From JAJRPT01 sp964465945 (GTDB lineage Bacteria; Bacteroidota; Ignavibacteria; Kapaibacteriales; UBA2268), in NCBI GenBank assembly GCA_964465945.1, contig CAYXMM010000005.1:124001-188000 (forward strand): 64,000 nt of DNA, read 5' to 3'. The notes below the pieces were generated by a model. It was not told where the DNA came from. It did not search any database and worked only from the letters and a program-made list of their open reading frames with translations. The position numbers were made by a program, and so were the translations under genes. This document shows positions 36,900 through 45,426 of the stretch, one piece after another (the first letter of the stretch is position 1; the number at the start of each line of letters is the position of its first letter).

Positions 36900-37196
36900 T
36901 TATTTTTTTAATAACTCTTTAACTTCATAAAACTTACTTTTTAAAGGTTCTTCATAAGTTTTTGCTGTTACCCAATCTTTCTCTTTTGCAATTGCCATTA
37001 ACTTTATACCCATTTCAGCAATTTCATCTAAACCAAATTGAAAGCATGAACCTTTTAATGTATGGGCTAAACGATATAAATCTTCTGAATTTTCTGTTGA
37101 AATCAGATTTGCATAATCATTTTCTAAGTCTGTAATCCATGAATCTACAAATTCTTCTATTAGTTCTTGAATCACTGGGTCATTCGAGATATTCAT
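36900..37196 (-). CDS. Stand-alone histidine phosphotransfer (Hpt) protein
   Basis: A protein of about 98 residues from the ATG at 37196 (an upstream TTG at 37208 would add four). It is a helical Hpt domain with the phosphorylated His in RLAHTLKGSCFQFG (H45 from this start), followed by the second bundle helix. Such proteins pass phosphate between hybrid kinases and response regulators. No hybrid kinase or receiver gene is adjacent. The only kinase in the window, at 40.7-42.8 kb, lacks a receiver. It is the first gene of the eleven-gene minus-strand run and is divergent from hflX. Confidence 0.85.
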   Translation of the reverse strand: MNISNDPVIQELIEEFVDSWITDLENDYANLISTENSEDLYRLAHTLKGSCFQFGLDEIAEMGIKLMAIAKEKDWVTAKTYEEPLKSKFYEVKELLKK

Positions 37197-37282
37197 TTTA
37201 ATATCCAATTTGTTTTTTTATAAAGCTAAAATTACAAAATATTAATATAAATAAAAAAATATTTTTAAAAATTATAAAAATT

Positions 37283-37313
37283 TTTGTTTTAAAAAACATA
37301 TTTAGTAATTTTG
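37283..37313 (+). promoter_or_regulatory. Bacteroidota-type promoter upstream of hflX
   Basis: TTTG at 37283-37286, a 19-base spacer, and TAATTTTG at 37306-37313 match the sigma-ABfr consensus TTTG-N19-21-TAnnTTTG. The hflX ATG is 26 bases beyond the -7 box, leaving room for a short leader. Confidence 0.7.
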
Positions 37314-37339
37314 CATCAAAGAATTAACCAAAATTGAAA

Positions 37340-38611
37340 ATGATTGATTTACAAAATAGCGTTGAAAGATGTATAATAGTTTCGGCAGTGAAAAAAGGAG
37401 CTAATAAGTATATAACAAATGAATTACTTAAAGAGATGAGTTTATTAGCAGAAACTGCAGGGGCTGAAGTAATTGATACTGTTTATCAGGAACTTGAAAA
37501 GAACAATATTGCTACCCTTATTGGCAAAGGAAAAGTTGAGGAAATTGCCGAATTAATTATTTTAGAAAAAATTAATTTAGTAGTTTTTGATAATGAACTA
37601 AGTCCTATACAATTAAGAAATTTAGAAAAAGCATTTAATATTAAAGTTTTAGATAGAAGCGGAATAATTTTAGATATTTTTGCTTCAAGAGCTAAAACTA
37701 AACAAGCTAAAACTCAAGTAGAATTAGCACAACTACAATATATGCTTCCTCGACTTTCAAGAATGTGGACTCACTTATCAAAACAATTTGGTGGGATTGG
37801 GACAAAAGGTCCTGGCGAAACGCAAATTGAAACTGATAGAAGGTTGATTAGAAACAGGATTGAACTTTTGAAAGAAAGTTTAAAAGAGATTTCTAAACAA
37901 AATTACCAAAAAAGGAAAAATCAAAATCGACTACCTCGATTTGGTTTAGTTGGTTATACCAACGCTGGTAAATCTACACTAATGAAGCAAATAACAAATG
38001 AAAGTGTGTATATTGAAGACCAACTATTCGCAACCTTAGATACAACAACAAGAAAATTCACTTTGCCATTAGGTCAAGATGCTCTACTTTCTGATACTGT
38101 TGGATTTATTAGAAAATTACCTACTCATTTAATTGCTTCATTTGAAAGTACTTTAGCAGAAGCTAAAGAATCAGATTTTCTTCTACATATCATAGACATA
38201 TCAAATGAGTTTTTTAGAGACCAAATCAAAATTGTCAATGAAACGCTTGATAAATTAGGAATAAAATCTGATGATAATATTATGGTATTTAATAAGATAG
38301 ACAAACTAATTGATAATGATGAATTTACCCTTATTCAAGAGGAATTCCCTAATTCAATTTTTATTTCTGCTTATAATGAAAAAAGCATCAGTGAACTTTT
38401 AATGCTTTTGCAAAACAAGTATAATACTCTCAGTCAGGATATTGAAATATTTTTACCTTATAGCGAATCAAACCTAATAAGCAAAGTATATCAATTCTCA
38501 GAAGTCTTAATGCAGAGCAATAATGACGAAGGATATGTTATAAAACTTAGAGTGCAGAATAATTCGGTTGGGTCTTTTCAGAATGTGTTTAGCAGTTTCA
38601 TCAAGAGTTAG
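37340..38611 (+). CDS. hflX: GTPase HflX
   Basis: A protein of about 423 residues from the ATG at 37340; a TTG six bases earlier is possible. The N-terminal HflX domain (to about residue 190) holds TLIGKGKVEE, FDNELSPIQLRNLE and GTKGPGETQIETDRR. The GTPase domain has the P-loop GYTNAGKST at 205-213, DTVGFIRKLP (G3), and FNKIDKL (G4). HflX binds the 50S subunit and splits stalled or heat-damaged ribosomes. It has its own promoter at 37283-37313 and overlaps the converging pirin gene by 11 bases at the 3' end. Confidence 0.96.
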   Translation: MIDLQNSVERCIIVSAVKKGANKYITNELLKEMSLLAETAGAEVIDTVYQELEKNNIATLIGKGKVEEIAELIILEKINLVVFDNELSPIQLRNLEKAFNIKVLDRSGIILDIFASRAKTKQAKTQVELAQLQYMLPRLSRMWTHLSKQFGGIGTKGPGETQIETDRRLIRNRIELLKESLKEISKQNYQKRKNQNRLPRFGLVGYTNAGKSTLMKQITNESVYIEDQLFATLDTTTRKFTLPLGQDALLSDTVGFIRKLPTHLIASFESTLAEAKESDFLLHIIDISNEFFRDQIKIVNETLDKLGIKSDDNIMVFNKIDKLIDNDEFTLIQEEFPNSIFISAYNEKSISELLMLLQNKYNTLSQDIEIFLPYSESNLISKVYQFSEVLMQSNNDEGYVIKLRVQNNSVGSFQNVFSSFIKS

Positions 38612-39362
38612 TTTCTGTTTTTAATTGCAAATAGGTCTTGTAGCTTAACTTTTGTGGAGTTTCGATTAGTAAAAAACGTGTATGTAATGACACTATAAAT
38701 TCAAAAACTGGCTCATCTTTAACGAGTAATAGTGAGTTTTCTCTAACAAATGTACCATTTAATTCCAATTCGCCTTTTATTATATAAAACGTGTAAAATT
38801 TATGCTTTTTTAATTTTAATTCTGCATTACCAGGAGTTAATTTGTAGTCGTAAATGTTGACTTCTTCGGAATCTAAACTCAAATCAGTAGTTTCATCAAT
38901 TAATATTTTAATTGTTTCACCAGGTTTTTCCTCCTGCCTACAATCATTCGATCTTACAATATCGCAGGTATATTCTTGTGCAAGTGATTGCCTAACGTCG
39001 GGGTCAAACCAAATTTGAATTACTTCGCTACCTTGCATTACTTTAACTGCTTGATTTATTCCATTTCTTGCTTTCAATAATTCAAAATCACCAGGACCTA
39101 TTTTACTCCAAACTTTCTTCTTAGCATCATAATGTTCCACTCCTCCAATTATAACGTAAGTTAAAATTTCAAAACCCTTATGGGGATGTTCAGAAATTTC
39201 CCCTCCAACATCAGTCCATATTTTTGATAAGAAAAAGATATTTGAAAAAGGTCTAATGGCTTTGTTATCATGACTTAATCCAATTGCCTTATTCTCTTCA
39301 ATTTCACCATTTGAAATTAAACTTTTTGACTGCTTTTCATATTCTAAAATCTTATATGCCAT
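38601..39362 (-). CDS. Pirin family protein
   Basis: A 253-residue bicupin. The first cupin has the metal-binding SEHPHKGFEILTYV (H59, H61), followed by GGVEHYDAKK, GPGDFELLKARNGI and IQIWFDPD. The second cupin is shorter and lacks clear metal ligands, as usual in pirins. Bacterial pirins include quercetin dioxygenases (YhhW) and regulators of metabolism, and the sequence alone does not decide between them. It is single, with no obvious partner, and overlaps hflX tail-to-tail by 11 bases. Confidence 0.88.
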   Translation of the reverse strand: MAYKILEYEKQSKSLISNGEIEENKAIGLSHDNKAIRPFSNIFFLSKIWTDVGGEISEHPHKGFEILTYVIIGGVEHYDAKKKVWSKIGPGDFELLKARNGINQAVKVMQGSEVIQIWFDPDVRQSLAQEYTCDIVRSNDCRQEEKPGETIKILIDETTDLSLDSEEVNIYDYKLTPGNAELKLKKHKFYTFYIIKGELELNGTFVRENSLLLVKDEPVFEFIVSLHTRFLLIETPQKLSYKTYLQLKTETNS

Positions 39363-39450
39363 TTCTATCTACTTTTAAAATAATTTATAAGTAATAAATT
39401 CCAGATAAATTCTTAAATTTGTATTTGTTTTAATTATAATATCGACGATA

Positions 39451-40704
39451 ATGACTAAATATTTATTTTTATTTTTAATTGTTTTTTCTGTAAAAACTTA
39501 TTCACAAAACGGAATGACCTTTGAAGAGTTAAACAGCAAAATTGCTACTTACTTTGACGAAGCATTAATTAAAGATGTTCAAAAGTTATTACCAGAAGGT
39601 GATAATTATAGAATTTGGGGTTGGGATGTTGGCGATTTTAGCAATGATGGGTATTATGATTTAGCATTTGCAGTGCGAAAATTCGGTGTTGGAAACAGGA
39701 AGGTTGATGTTTATCTCTTTTGCGATATTGAAGGATATTTAGTTAAGGTTGGACAATACGAAAAAGATTTCTTTGAAATTCCGCTTGAAGTTGGAATTGT
39801 GATTAAAGATAATGTTTGCTACATCACACAAAAAGAGAAACAATTTCATTGGTATATAGAGGGTTATAAGTTTGACAATGGAAATGTCATTTTAGTGGAT
39901 AAATTTGAAACAGAGAAAAAAGAAAATATGACTAGAGAAACTTACAGAAATTTCCTAGACTTAAAAGTTAAAGAAAAAATTATAAGCACTAAAAGTGGCG
40001 ATGTCAAATTTCAAGAAGAATTTTTAACAATTCCATCGTATCCAAGGTCAAGTATTGTTTATAAAGGATATGCAAAATCCGCTGAAATCAATAAAGTTGA
40101 AAATGTTATAAAAGGTGCTTACGATTGGGTTAATAAATCAGATTTATCTTATCAACTAAGTTCAGCCTATGATGATGAATTTTTATATTTTAACTTTGAA
40201 GTTTATGATGAAGCTTTAATTTTACCTTCTTGTGAAGATTGCAAGGGTGATTTCCTATCAATTTGGTTTAATGTTCCAAAGAAAAAAGATACTGTTTTAT
40301 ACAAATTAAATATATATTTAGGTGACTTTGTTGATGAAAAGGCAAGTTTTTCTATTAGCTCTAATATTACTTTAAGTCAAAGAGAAAAAGACGAGTTTGC
40401 TAAAACCAAAGTAGTTTCAATTGAGTTAGACTCCGGTTATTCTGTCAAATGTAAAATCCCAATAAAAATATTCAAAGCTACAGATGATAAATTATCAGAA
40501 CTTAATTTTACTGCTTTAGTTAGTGATATTGATAACGAGTTTGAGCCAGAAAAAGTGTCTATAATGGCTTCGTCTAAATTTGATGAACATAACTCTAAAT
40601 ACTTCGGAAAAATTGTATTCATATCTAATGATAGTTGGTATGGGAGTTCAACAAATATTTACTCAAATAAAATTCTAAACTATATAAAAGGATATGGTCT
40701 TTAA
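39451..40704 (+). CDS. Secreted protein with FG-GAP-like start and CBM9-like C-terminal domain
   Basis: A 417-residue protein with a signal peptide (cut near KTYSQ). Around residues 56-75 it has WDVGDFSNDGYYDLAFAV, an FG-GAP-like Asp-rich calcium-loop pattern. The C-terminal 210 residues open with INKVENVIKGAYDW and SYQLSSAYDDEFLYFNFEVYDEAL, the pattern of CBM9-like sandwich domains found in outer-surface proteins. There is no T9SS sorting end. The next gene starts 10 bases later, and the set 39451, 40715, 42787 and 43211 is one compact operon. A lone -7-like box (TAAATTTG, 39414-39421) lies upstream. Confidence 0.68.
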   Translation: MTKYLFLFLIVFSVKTYSQNGMTFEELNSKIATYFDEALIKDVQKLLPEGDNYRIWGWDVGDFSNDGYYDLAFAVRKFGVGNRKVDVYLFCDIEGYLVKVGQYEKDFFEIPLEVGIVIKDNVCYITQKEKQFHWYIEGYKFDNGNVILVDKFETEKKENMTRETYRNFLDLKVKEKIISTKSGDVKFQEEFLTIPSYPRSSIVYKGYAKSAEINKVENVIKGAYDWVNKSDLSYQLSSAYDDEFLYFNFEVYDEALILPSCEDCKGDFLSIWFNVPKKKDTVLYKLNIYLGDFVDEKASFSISSNITLSQREKDEFAKTKVVSIELDSGYSVKCKIPIKIFKATDDKLSELNFTALVSDIDNEFEPEKVSIMASSKFDEHNSKYFGKIVFISNDSWYGSSTNIYSNKILNYIKGYGL

Positions 40705-40714
40705 TTCTTAAACT

Positions 40715-42787
40715 ATGATTTTTTTTTTAATCATATTCAACTCATTTTTATTTCCAAGCTATAAAAATGAAATTAAAGAAATTGTAAATATCAATAAAGT
40801 AAATTATTTTACTTTAATAGATTCAAGTGTTTATACTATATATGATGAGTTCTCCGAAAATAAAGTCTATGTGAAAAAAGAATTAAGTAATAAAAAAGTA
40901 GTAAAATCTTTAGGCAATTTTAATATACTTTATTTTTCAAACTTAGACTCAATATTATACCTGAAAAGCAATGATGGAATTTATTTATATAATATTAAAA
41001 GCGAAGAACTAACGGAATTTGTAGATAGTTTTTCTACTCAAGTTGAATCTAAAAATAAAAATATAAAATTTGTTTCTGAAAATGGTTACAACTATTACCT
41101 TATTAACAACTCACTCTATAATGAGACTTCTAAATTAGATGAAAACGTTGACGACTTAATTCTAAGTAATAATAAAATTCTATATCTAAGCAGTACTCAA
41201 GGCAATTTGTTATTAAAAGATATTAATACAAATACACTTCTGAGATTAGGAGCCGGAGACAATAATTTACTTTGTAATTTTAATAATAATTTAGCAATTT
41301 TAAATCAATATAGCGATAGATTTCTTGTAAATATACTTAATAAAGATTTTCAAATTTCTAAATTCTTTTGGATAAACTCTAAAAATACAATTAAATGCTT
41401 TAACAACAAGATCTACTATTATGACTATCTTGACTTTTCCTTTAAAACTATTAAGAGTGAAATTTCAACACTATTTGAATATAAAGGAGACTTTGAAGAA
41501 TTTAAAGTTGCAAAAAATAGAATCTATCTAAAAGGAAGTACTACTGTAAAAATATTCAACTATGAAGGTGATTTGCTTGGAGATTTTAAATTTAACAATC
41601 GCATATTTGACTTTCAATTTCAAAATAATAAGATGTATATATTAGCAAATAATATTTTAAGTATATATGAAATTAAAGATAATAATTTTTGGTATTTAGA
41701 GACCTTTTATAAAGACTATTTGTCTTACTTAATTTACTTAATATTAGTTATTTATTTGTTAAAATTATGGTTTAAATACCGCGAAAAGCAAATTATCTTT
41801 CATACAATTTTCGATTTAAGTTCAACAGGTATAATTATACATATAAATGAAAAGGGTGAACTTACAAATCTTAACCAAAATGCAAGAAAAACACTGATGC
41901 TACCTGATTCAGTTCAGTTAGGTGAGTTTTATAAAAAGTATATTAAACAAGATTCCTTGATTGAATTGAATGAAATCATTTCAAAAGCATTACAAATTAA
42001 ATCAAACTTCAAACAAAAAATACTCATTAAAGATGAAAACGAAATGATTGATTTAATGTGCAATATCAGTCCTATCCAAAATTTTGCTGGTAAGTTCAAG
42101 GGAATTCTTTTAAGTGCAATAGACATAAGCCAGGAACTCGAAAGTAAAAGAATGTCAAATTGGGCACAACTCGCCCACGATATGCAAACAAACCTTAGCA
42201 CAATAAAATTAAACGTAGAGCAATTAAATTTAAAAAATGAAACAAATATAAATAGACAAAGTAAAATTATCCATCAAACTAATTTAATCATAAAAAGAGT
42301 AAGAGATATAGTAACCGTTGGAAGAAACAATAATCTGAATAAATCAACTCATTCAACGGAAGAAATATACTTAGATTTAATTCACGAGTTTGACTTAGAT
42401 TCTCACTCAAACGTTAATGTTATACAAAGTATTGAAAAATTTACATTCACCTGTGATAAAGAAAAAATAATTAGAGCATTAAGAAATGCTTTTGAAAACG
42501 CTCTAAAAATCTTTGACAGCAAGGAAGGCATAATAGAAGTAATTATTAAAAGAGATTCAAGAAGCGTTTATCTCATTATCAAAGATTCTGGGCAAGGTAT
42601 GAATGAGGAAACTATTAAAAAAATGAAAGATCCATATTTCACAACAAAAGGTGAAAAAGGTGGCTCAGGAATAGGCACTATTATTATGCAAAAGGTTATG
42701 GAACAGCATGGAGGGGAATTTATCATTGAATCAAAGCTAAATGTAGGTACTGAAGTAATTTTTAAAATACCATATATAAAAAACTAA
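40715..42787 (+). CDS. Membrane sensor histidine kinase with propeller-like sensor region
   Basis: A 690-residue protein. An N-terminal hydrophobic signal is followed by an extracytoplasmic region (about 20-330) of repeated short beta blades, read as a propeller-like sensor. One membrane helix lies at about 335-353, then a PAS-like domain (about 362-475: IFDLSSTGIIIHINEKGELTNLN, ILLSAIDISQELE). HisKA follows with phospho-acceptor H488 in QLAHDMQTNLSTIK, then an HATPase with NAFENAL (N box), DSGQGM and GGSGIGT (G boxes). There is no receiver domain and no response regulator gene next door. It overlaps ruvX by one base. Confidence 0.88.
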   Translation: MIFFLIIFNSFLFPSYKNEIKEIVNINKVNYFTLIDSSVYTIYDEFSENKVYVKKELSNKKVVKSLGNFNILYFSNLDSILYLKSNDGIYLYNIKSEELTEFVDSFSTQVESKNKNIKFVSENGYNYYLINNSLYNETSKLDENVDDLILSNNKILYLSSTQGNLLLKDINTNTLLRLGAGDNNLLCNFNNNLAILNQYSDRFLVNILNKDFQISKFFWINSKNTIKCFNNKIYYYDYLDFSFKTIKSEISTLFEYKGDFEEFKVAKNRIYLKGSTTVKIFNYEGDLLGDFKFNNRIFDFQFQNNKMYILANNILSIYEIKDNNFWYLETFYKDYLSYLIYLILVIYLLKLWFKYREKQIIFHTIFDLSSTGIIIHINEKGELTNLNQNARKTLMLPDSVQLGEFYKKYIKQDSLIELNEIISKALQIKSNFKQKILIKDENEMIDLMCNISPIQNFAGKFKGILLSAIDISQELESKRMSNWAQLAHDMQTNLSTIKLNVEQLNLKNETNINRQSKIIHQTNLIIKRVRDIVTVGRNNNLNKSTHSTEEIYLDLIHEFDLDSHSNVNVIQSIEKFTFTCDKEKIIRALRNAFENALKIFDSKEGIIEVIIKRDSRSVYLIIKDSGQGMNEETIKKMKDPYFTTKGEKGGSGIGTIIMQKVMEQHGGEFIIESKLNVGTEVIFKIPYIKN

Positions 42788-43224
42788 TGTCTGAATTATA
42801 TAAAATATTATCTATTGACTATGGAAAAAGACGTATTGGGCTGGCTATCACAGACCCAATGAGGATTATAGTTAGCCCATACAACACAATTAAAAATAAC
42901 GGATTGGATAATTTTCTATCAGAAATCAATAACATAATTATCAAAGAAAACGTTAAGAAAGTTGTGCTTGGATGCCCAATAAAAAATGATAAAAATGCTA
43001 AAGTAGTTGAGGATATTCTTAATTTGAAATCAAAATTGTTAGAAATTCAAAATAATAATGAAATAATTGATGTATTTTTACAAGATGAAACATATACATC
43101 TATCAACGCAGTAAATCGAATGGTAATGGCTGGAAAAAATAAAAATTTTAGAAAAAAGAAAGAGAATATTGATTCTTTTGCAGCCGCAATAATTTTAGAG
43201 GAGTTTTTAAATGAAAATCAATAG
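42787..43224 (+). CDS. ruvX: Putative pre-16S rRNA nuclease / Holliday junction resolvase-like YqgF
   Basis: A 145-residue RNase H-fold protein. SIDYGKRRIGLAITDP at the N-terminus holds the first catalytic Asp, KKVVLGCPIKNDKN the middle strand, and FLQDETYTSINA the second acidic group. Near the end is FRKKKENIDSFAAAIILEEFL with the last Asp. The YqgF family matures the 16S rRNA 5' end in E. coli and is essential in many bacteria. The start overlaps the kinase stop (TAATG), and the 3' end overlaps the GWxTD gene by 14 bases. Confidence 0.93.
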   Translation: MSELYKILSIDYGKRRIGLAITDPMRIIVSPYNTIKNNGLDNFLSEINNIIIKENVKKVVLGCPIKNDKNAKVVEDILNLKSKLLEIQNNNEIIDVFLQDETYTSINAVNRMVMAGKNKNFRKKKENIDSFAAAIILEEFLNENQ

Positions 43225-44518
43225 TCTTATTATTTTACTTTTTTTCTTATTTAATTATGCTTATTCGCTTGATAAAACCACCTATTACTCTTATGGAGTA
43301 GAATTTGACGGATCATCTTTTGCAACAAAACATCCCAATCAAGATTCGATTAAATTATTTATAAGTTATCGTTTACTTTATGATGTTTTGTCTTTTAAAG
43401 AATTAAATGAAGGCGATAAATCAATATTTTTTTCTGATGTAGATATTGAAGTTGTCTTAACTGACGATGGTGGAGTAATTCGTAAAAGAGCAAACAAAAA
43501 AGATAGTGTTTTTGCAAATTCTTTTGAAGAAACAAACTCAAAAGAACTTTATCACAAAGGTTTTTTTGAGTTCTCAGTTAAAAATTCTAATTATTCTGTT
43601 AATTTAACAGTTATTGATAGGTTTAAAAAGAAAATAAATCAAAAAATATTCATTAAAAAATTAGACTACAAAAAACTATTAAACTCTTCGGATATATTAT
43701 TTTATAGACAAAACGCTCAATCAAACCTCTATGATTTATCAAATTATGTTTCTCATAATGCTTTTTTATTTGACAAAAATGAAGTTTCATTACTTATGAA
43801 TATAGACAGCAACGACTATAATTATTTTTATGAAGTAGAATTTCTAAAAAACAATGAAGAAAATGATATATACAATTTCTGGAGCGATAAATCCATTTCT
43901 TTTGAAAATAAAGCAGAAGTGCTAACTGATAAAAACATTGATTTCAAAACTAAAAAGGATCAATTAACTTTTGATTTGAAAAATGGAACAGATAAATACT
44001 TAAAAATATCCTTTCCTACTGACAAAATTATTCCAGGTTCATATAAAATTAAAATCTATAATGAAAATGAGGATACAGTTGAAAGATATTTTGAAGTAAA
44101 TTGGGAAAATAAACCACTTAGCTTAGATAGGATTAGTTATGCAATCGAAAGAATGTATTATATACTTACAGACGAAGAATATGACAAACTAAACAACAGT
44201 AGCCAACAACTTAAAGACTTTATTGAATATTGGAAAAAACTCGACCCAACACCTGATACTCCATATAATGAAGCATTAGTACAGTATTTCACACGTGTAG
44301 ATTACGCTTTTTTTAACTTTGCTTCATTAGCCGAAAAAGACGGGGCAAATACTGATAGAGGCAAAATATTCATTCTTTATGGCGCACCAACTGAAATTCA
44401 AGATAAAAATATTGAAAACAAAAAAGGGATAATTTGGAACTATAAAAACTTAAATAAAAAATTCTATTTCCAAGTCGTTTCCAGCGGATTTACTAAACTT
44501 ATTAAGATAGAAGGGTGA
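43211..44518 (+). CDS. GWxTD domain protein with degenerate motif (GANTD)
   Basis: A 435-residue exported protein with a signal peptide (cut near NYAYS). The C-terminal GWxTD domain is clear: EYWKKLDPTPDTPYNEALVQY, FTRVDYAFFNF, then DRGKIFILYGAPTEIQ and IIWNYKNL. The name-giving G-W-x-T-D reads GANTD here (378-382), so the conserved Trp is Ala. The function of the family is unknown; it is common in Bacteroidota, Chlorobi and relatives and is often lipidated or secreted. The AGGAG ribosome site lies inside ruvX. A hairpin terminator follows at 44541. Confidence 0.82.
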   Translation: MKINSLIILLFFLFNYAYSLDKTTYYSYGVEFDGSSFATKHPNQDSIKLFISYRLLYDVLSFKELNEGDKSIFFSDVDIEVVLTDDGGVIRKRANKKDSVFANSFEETNSKELYHKGFFEFSVKNSNYSVNLTVIDRFKKKINQKIFIKKLDYKKLLNSSDILFYRQNAQSNLYDLSNYVSHNAFLFDKNEVSLLMNIDSNDYNYFYEVEFLKNNEENDIYNFWSDKSISFENKAEVLTDKNIDFKTKKDQLTFDLKNGTDKYLKISFPTDKIIPGSYKIKIYNENEDTVERYFEVNWENKPLSLDRISYAIERMYYILTDEEYDKLNNSSQQLKDFIEYWKKLDPTPDTPYNEALVQYFTRVDYAFFNFASLAEKDGANTDRGKIFILYGAPTEIQDKNIENKKGIIWNYKNLNKKFYFQVVSSGFTKLIKIEG

Positions 44519-44540
44519 TTGTTAAAAAGTTCGAAAAAAA

Positions 44541-44568
44541 AAAAAGCAAGTGATAACACTTGCTTTTT
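44541..44568. terminator. Bidirectional intrinsic terminator after the GWxTD gene and tRNA-Asn
   Basis: AAAAAGCAAGTG, loop ATAA, CACTTGCTTTTT gives a 12-bp stem with A/T tracts on both sides. It lies between the plus-strand GWxTD gene and the minus-strand tRNA and can terminate both. Confidence 0.88.
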
Positions 44569-44573
44569 TTATG

Positions 44574-44647
44574 CTCCTGAGCAGGGACTTGAACCCCGGA
44601 CCCTCTGATTAACAGTCAGATGCTCTAACCGGCTGAGCTACTCAGGA
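44574..44647 (-). tRNA. tRNA-Asn (anticodon GTT)
   Basis: On the minus strand the 74-nt gene folds with acceptor stem TCCTGAG/CTCAGGA, a D arm (GCTC..GAGC), an anticodon stem TCTGA/TCAGA around loop CTGTTAA with anticodon GTT, and a T arm with TTCAAGT. The discriminator is G, and the 3' CCA is not encoded. The variable loop is short, as for class I tRNAs. Confidence 0.96.
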
Positions 44648-44736
44648 ATTTTTTTTAAGTCGCTCTCGAAAGAGAATTCAAAATTAAGAACTATTTTGTA
44701 ATTTCCAAAATAAATTTTAAAAATTTTTAAAATATT

Positions 44737-45426
44737 ATGATAAAAAATTCTAAATGCGTGATTTTGCATACTATGAAATTATCCGAATCTTCAAAAATTA
44801 TAACTACTTACAGCGAAGACTATGGAAAATTATCTTTTGTTGCAAAAGGGGCATTTTCTAATAAATCTAAATTTCTCGGATTACTCGAAACTTCTTATTT
44901 AATAAATGCAGAATTTTATTTTAAAGAAAATCGTGATTTACATATATTAAGTAATGCTGAAATTACTCACAGGTATAAAAATTCAAAAGTAGATTTCAGA
45001 ACGCTCATTTGCCAAATGGTATGTTGTGAGTTAACAAATAAAACTCAAAATGTAGGGGAGGTTAATCCAGAACTCTTTAATGACTTGCAACAAACTCTAA
45101 TCAATATTGATACTACATCGCCATTAACTTATACATTAAAGTATTTTCTCTTAGTAATTAAACATCTTGGCTATCAAATTATTATGAGTATTAATGGAAA
45201 TGAGCAAGTATTTTTTAATATGAACAATGGACAAATAAATAGTTTATCAGGACTAAAACTATTGAAAAACGAATTATTTATTTTTCAAAACTTACTTTAT
45301 GAAACAAAAGAAATAAACGAAATTTCTTTGCAAGATTTCAATAAAATTATAAGCATATTAATTCGTTATACTTCATTACACTTAGACAAACAGTTATATA
45401 TTAATTCATTAGAAATTTTAAATTGA
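44737..45426 (+). CDS. recO: DNA repair protein RecO
   Basis: A 229-residue protein. The N-terminal OB fold has the RecO pattern (VILHTMKLSESSKIITTYSEDYGKLSFVAKGA, FLGLLE, LHILSNAEI) and is followed by a helical C-terminal region. RecO anneals DNA and loads RecA with RecR in the RecFOR pathway. The zinc-finger cysteines found in the C-terminal part of many RecO proteins are absent. The stop overlaps the M16 protease start by 4 bases, forming a two-gene operon. Confidence 0.9.
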   Translation: MIKNSKCVILHTMKLSESSKIITTYSEDYGKLSFVAKGAFSNKSKFLGLLETSYLINAEFYFKENRDLHILSNAEITHRYKNSKVDFRTLICQMVCCELTNKTQNVGEVNPELFNDLQQTLINIDTTSPLTYTLKYFLLVIKHLGYQIIMSINGNEQVFFNMNNGQINSLSGLKLLKNELFIFQNLLYETKEINEISLQDFNKIISILIRYTSLHLDKQLYINSLEILN

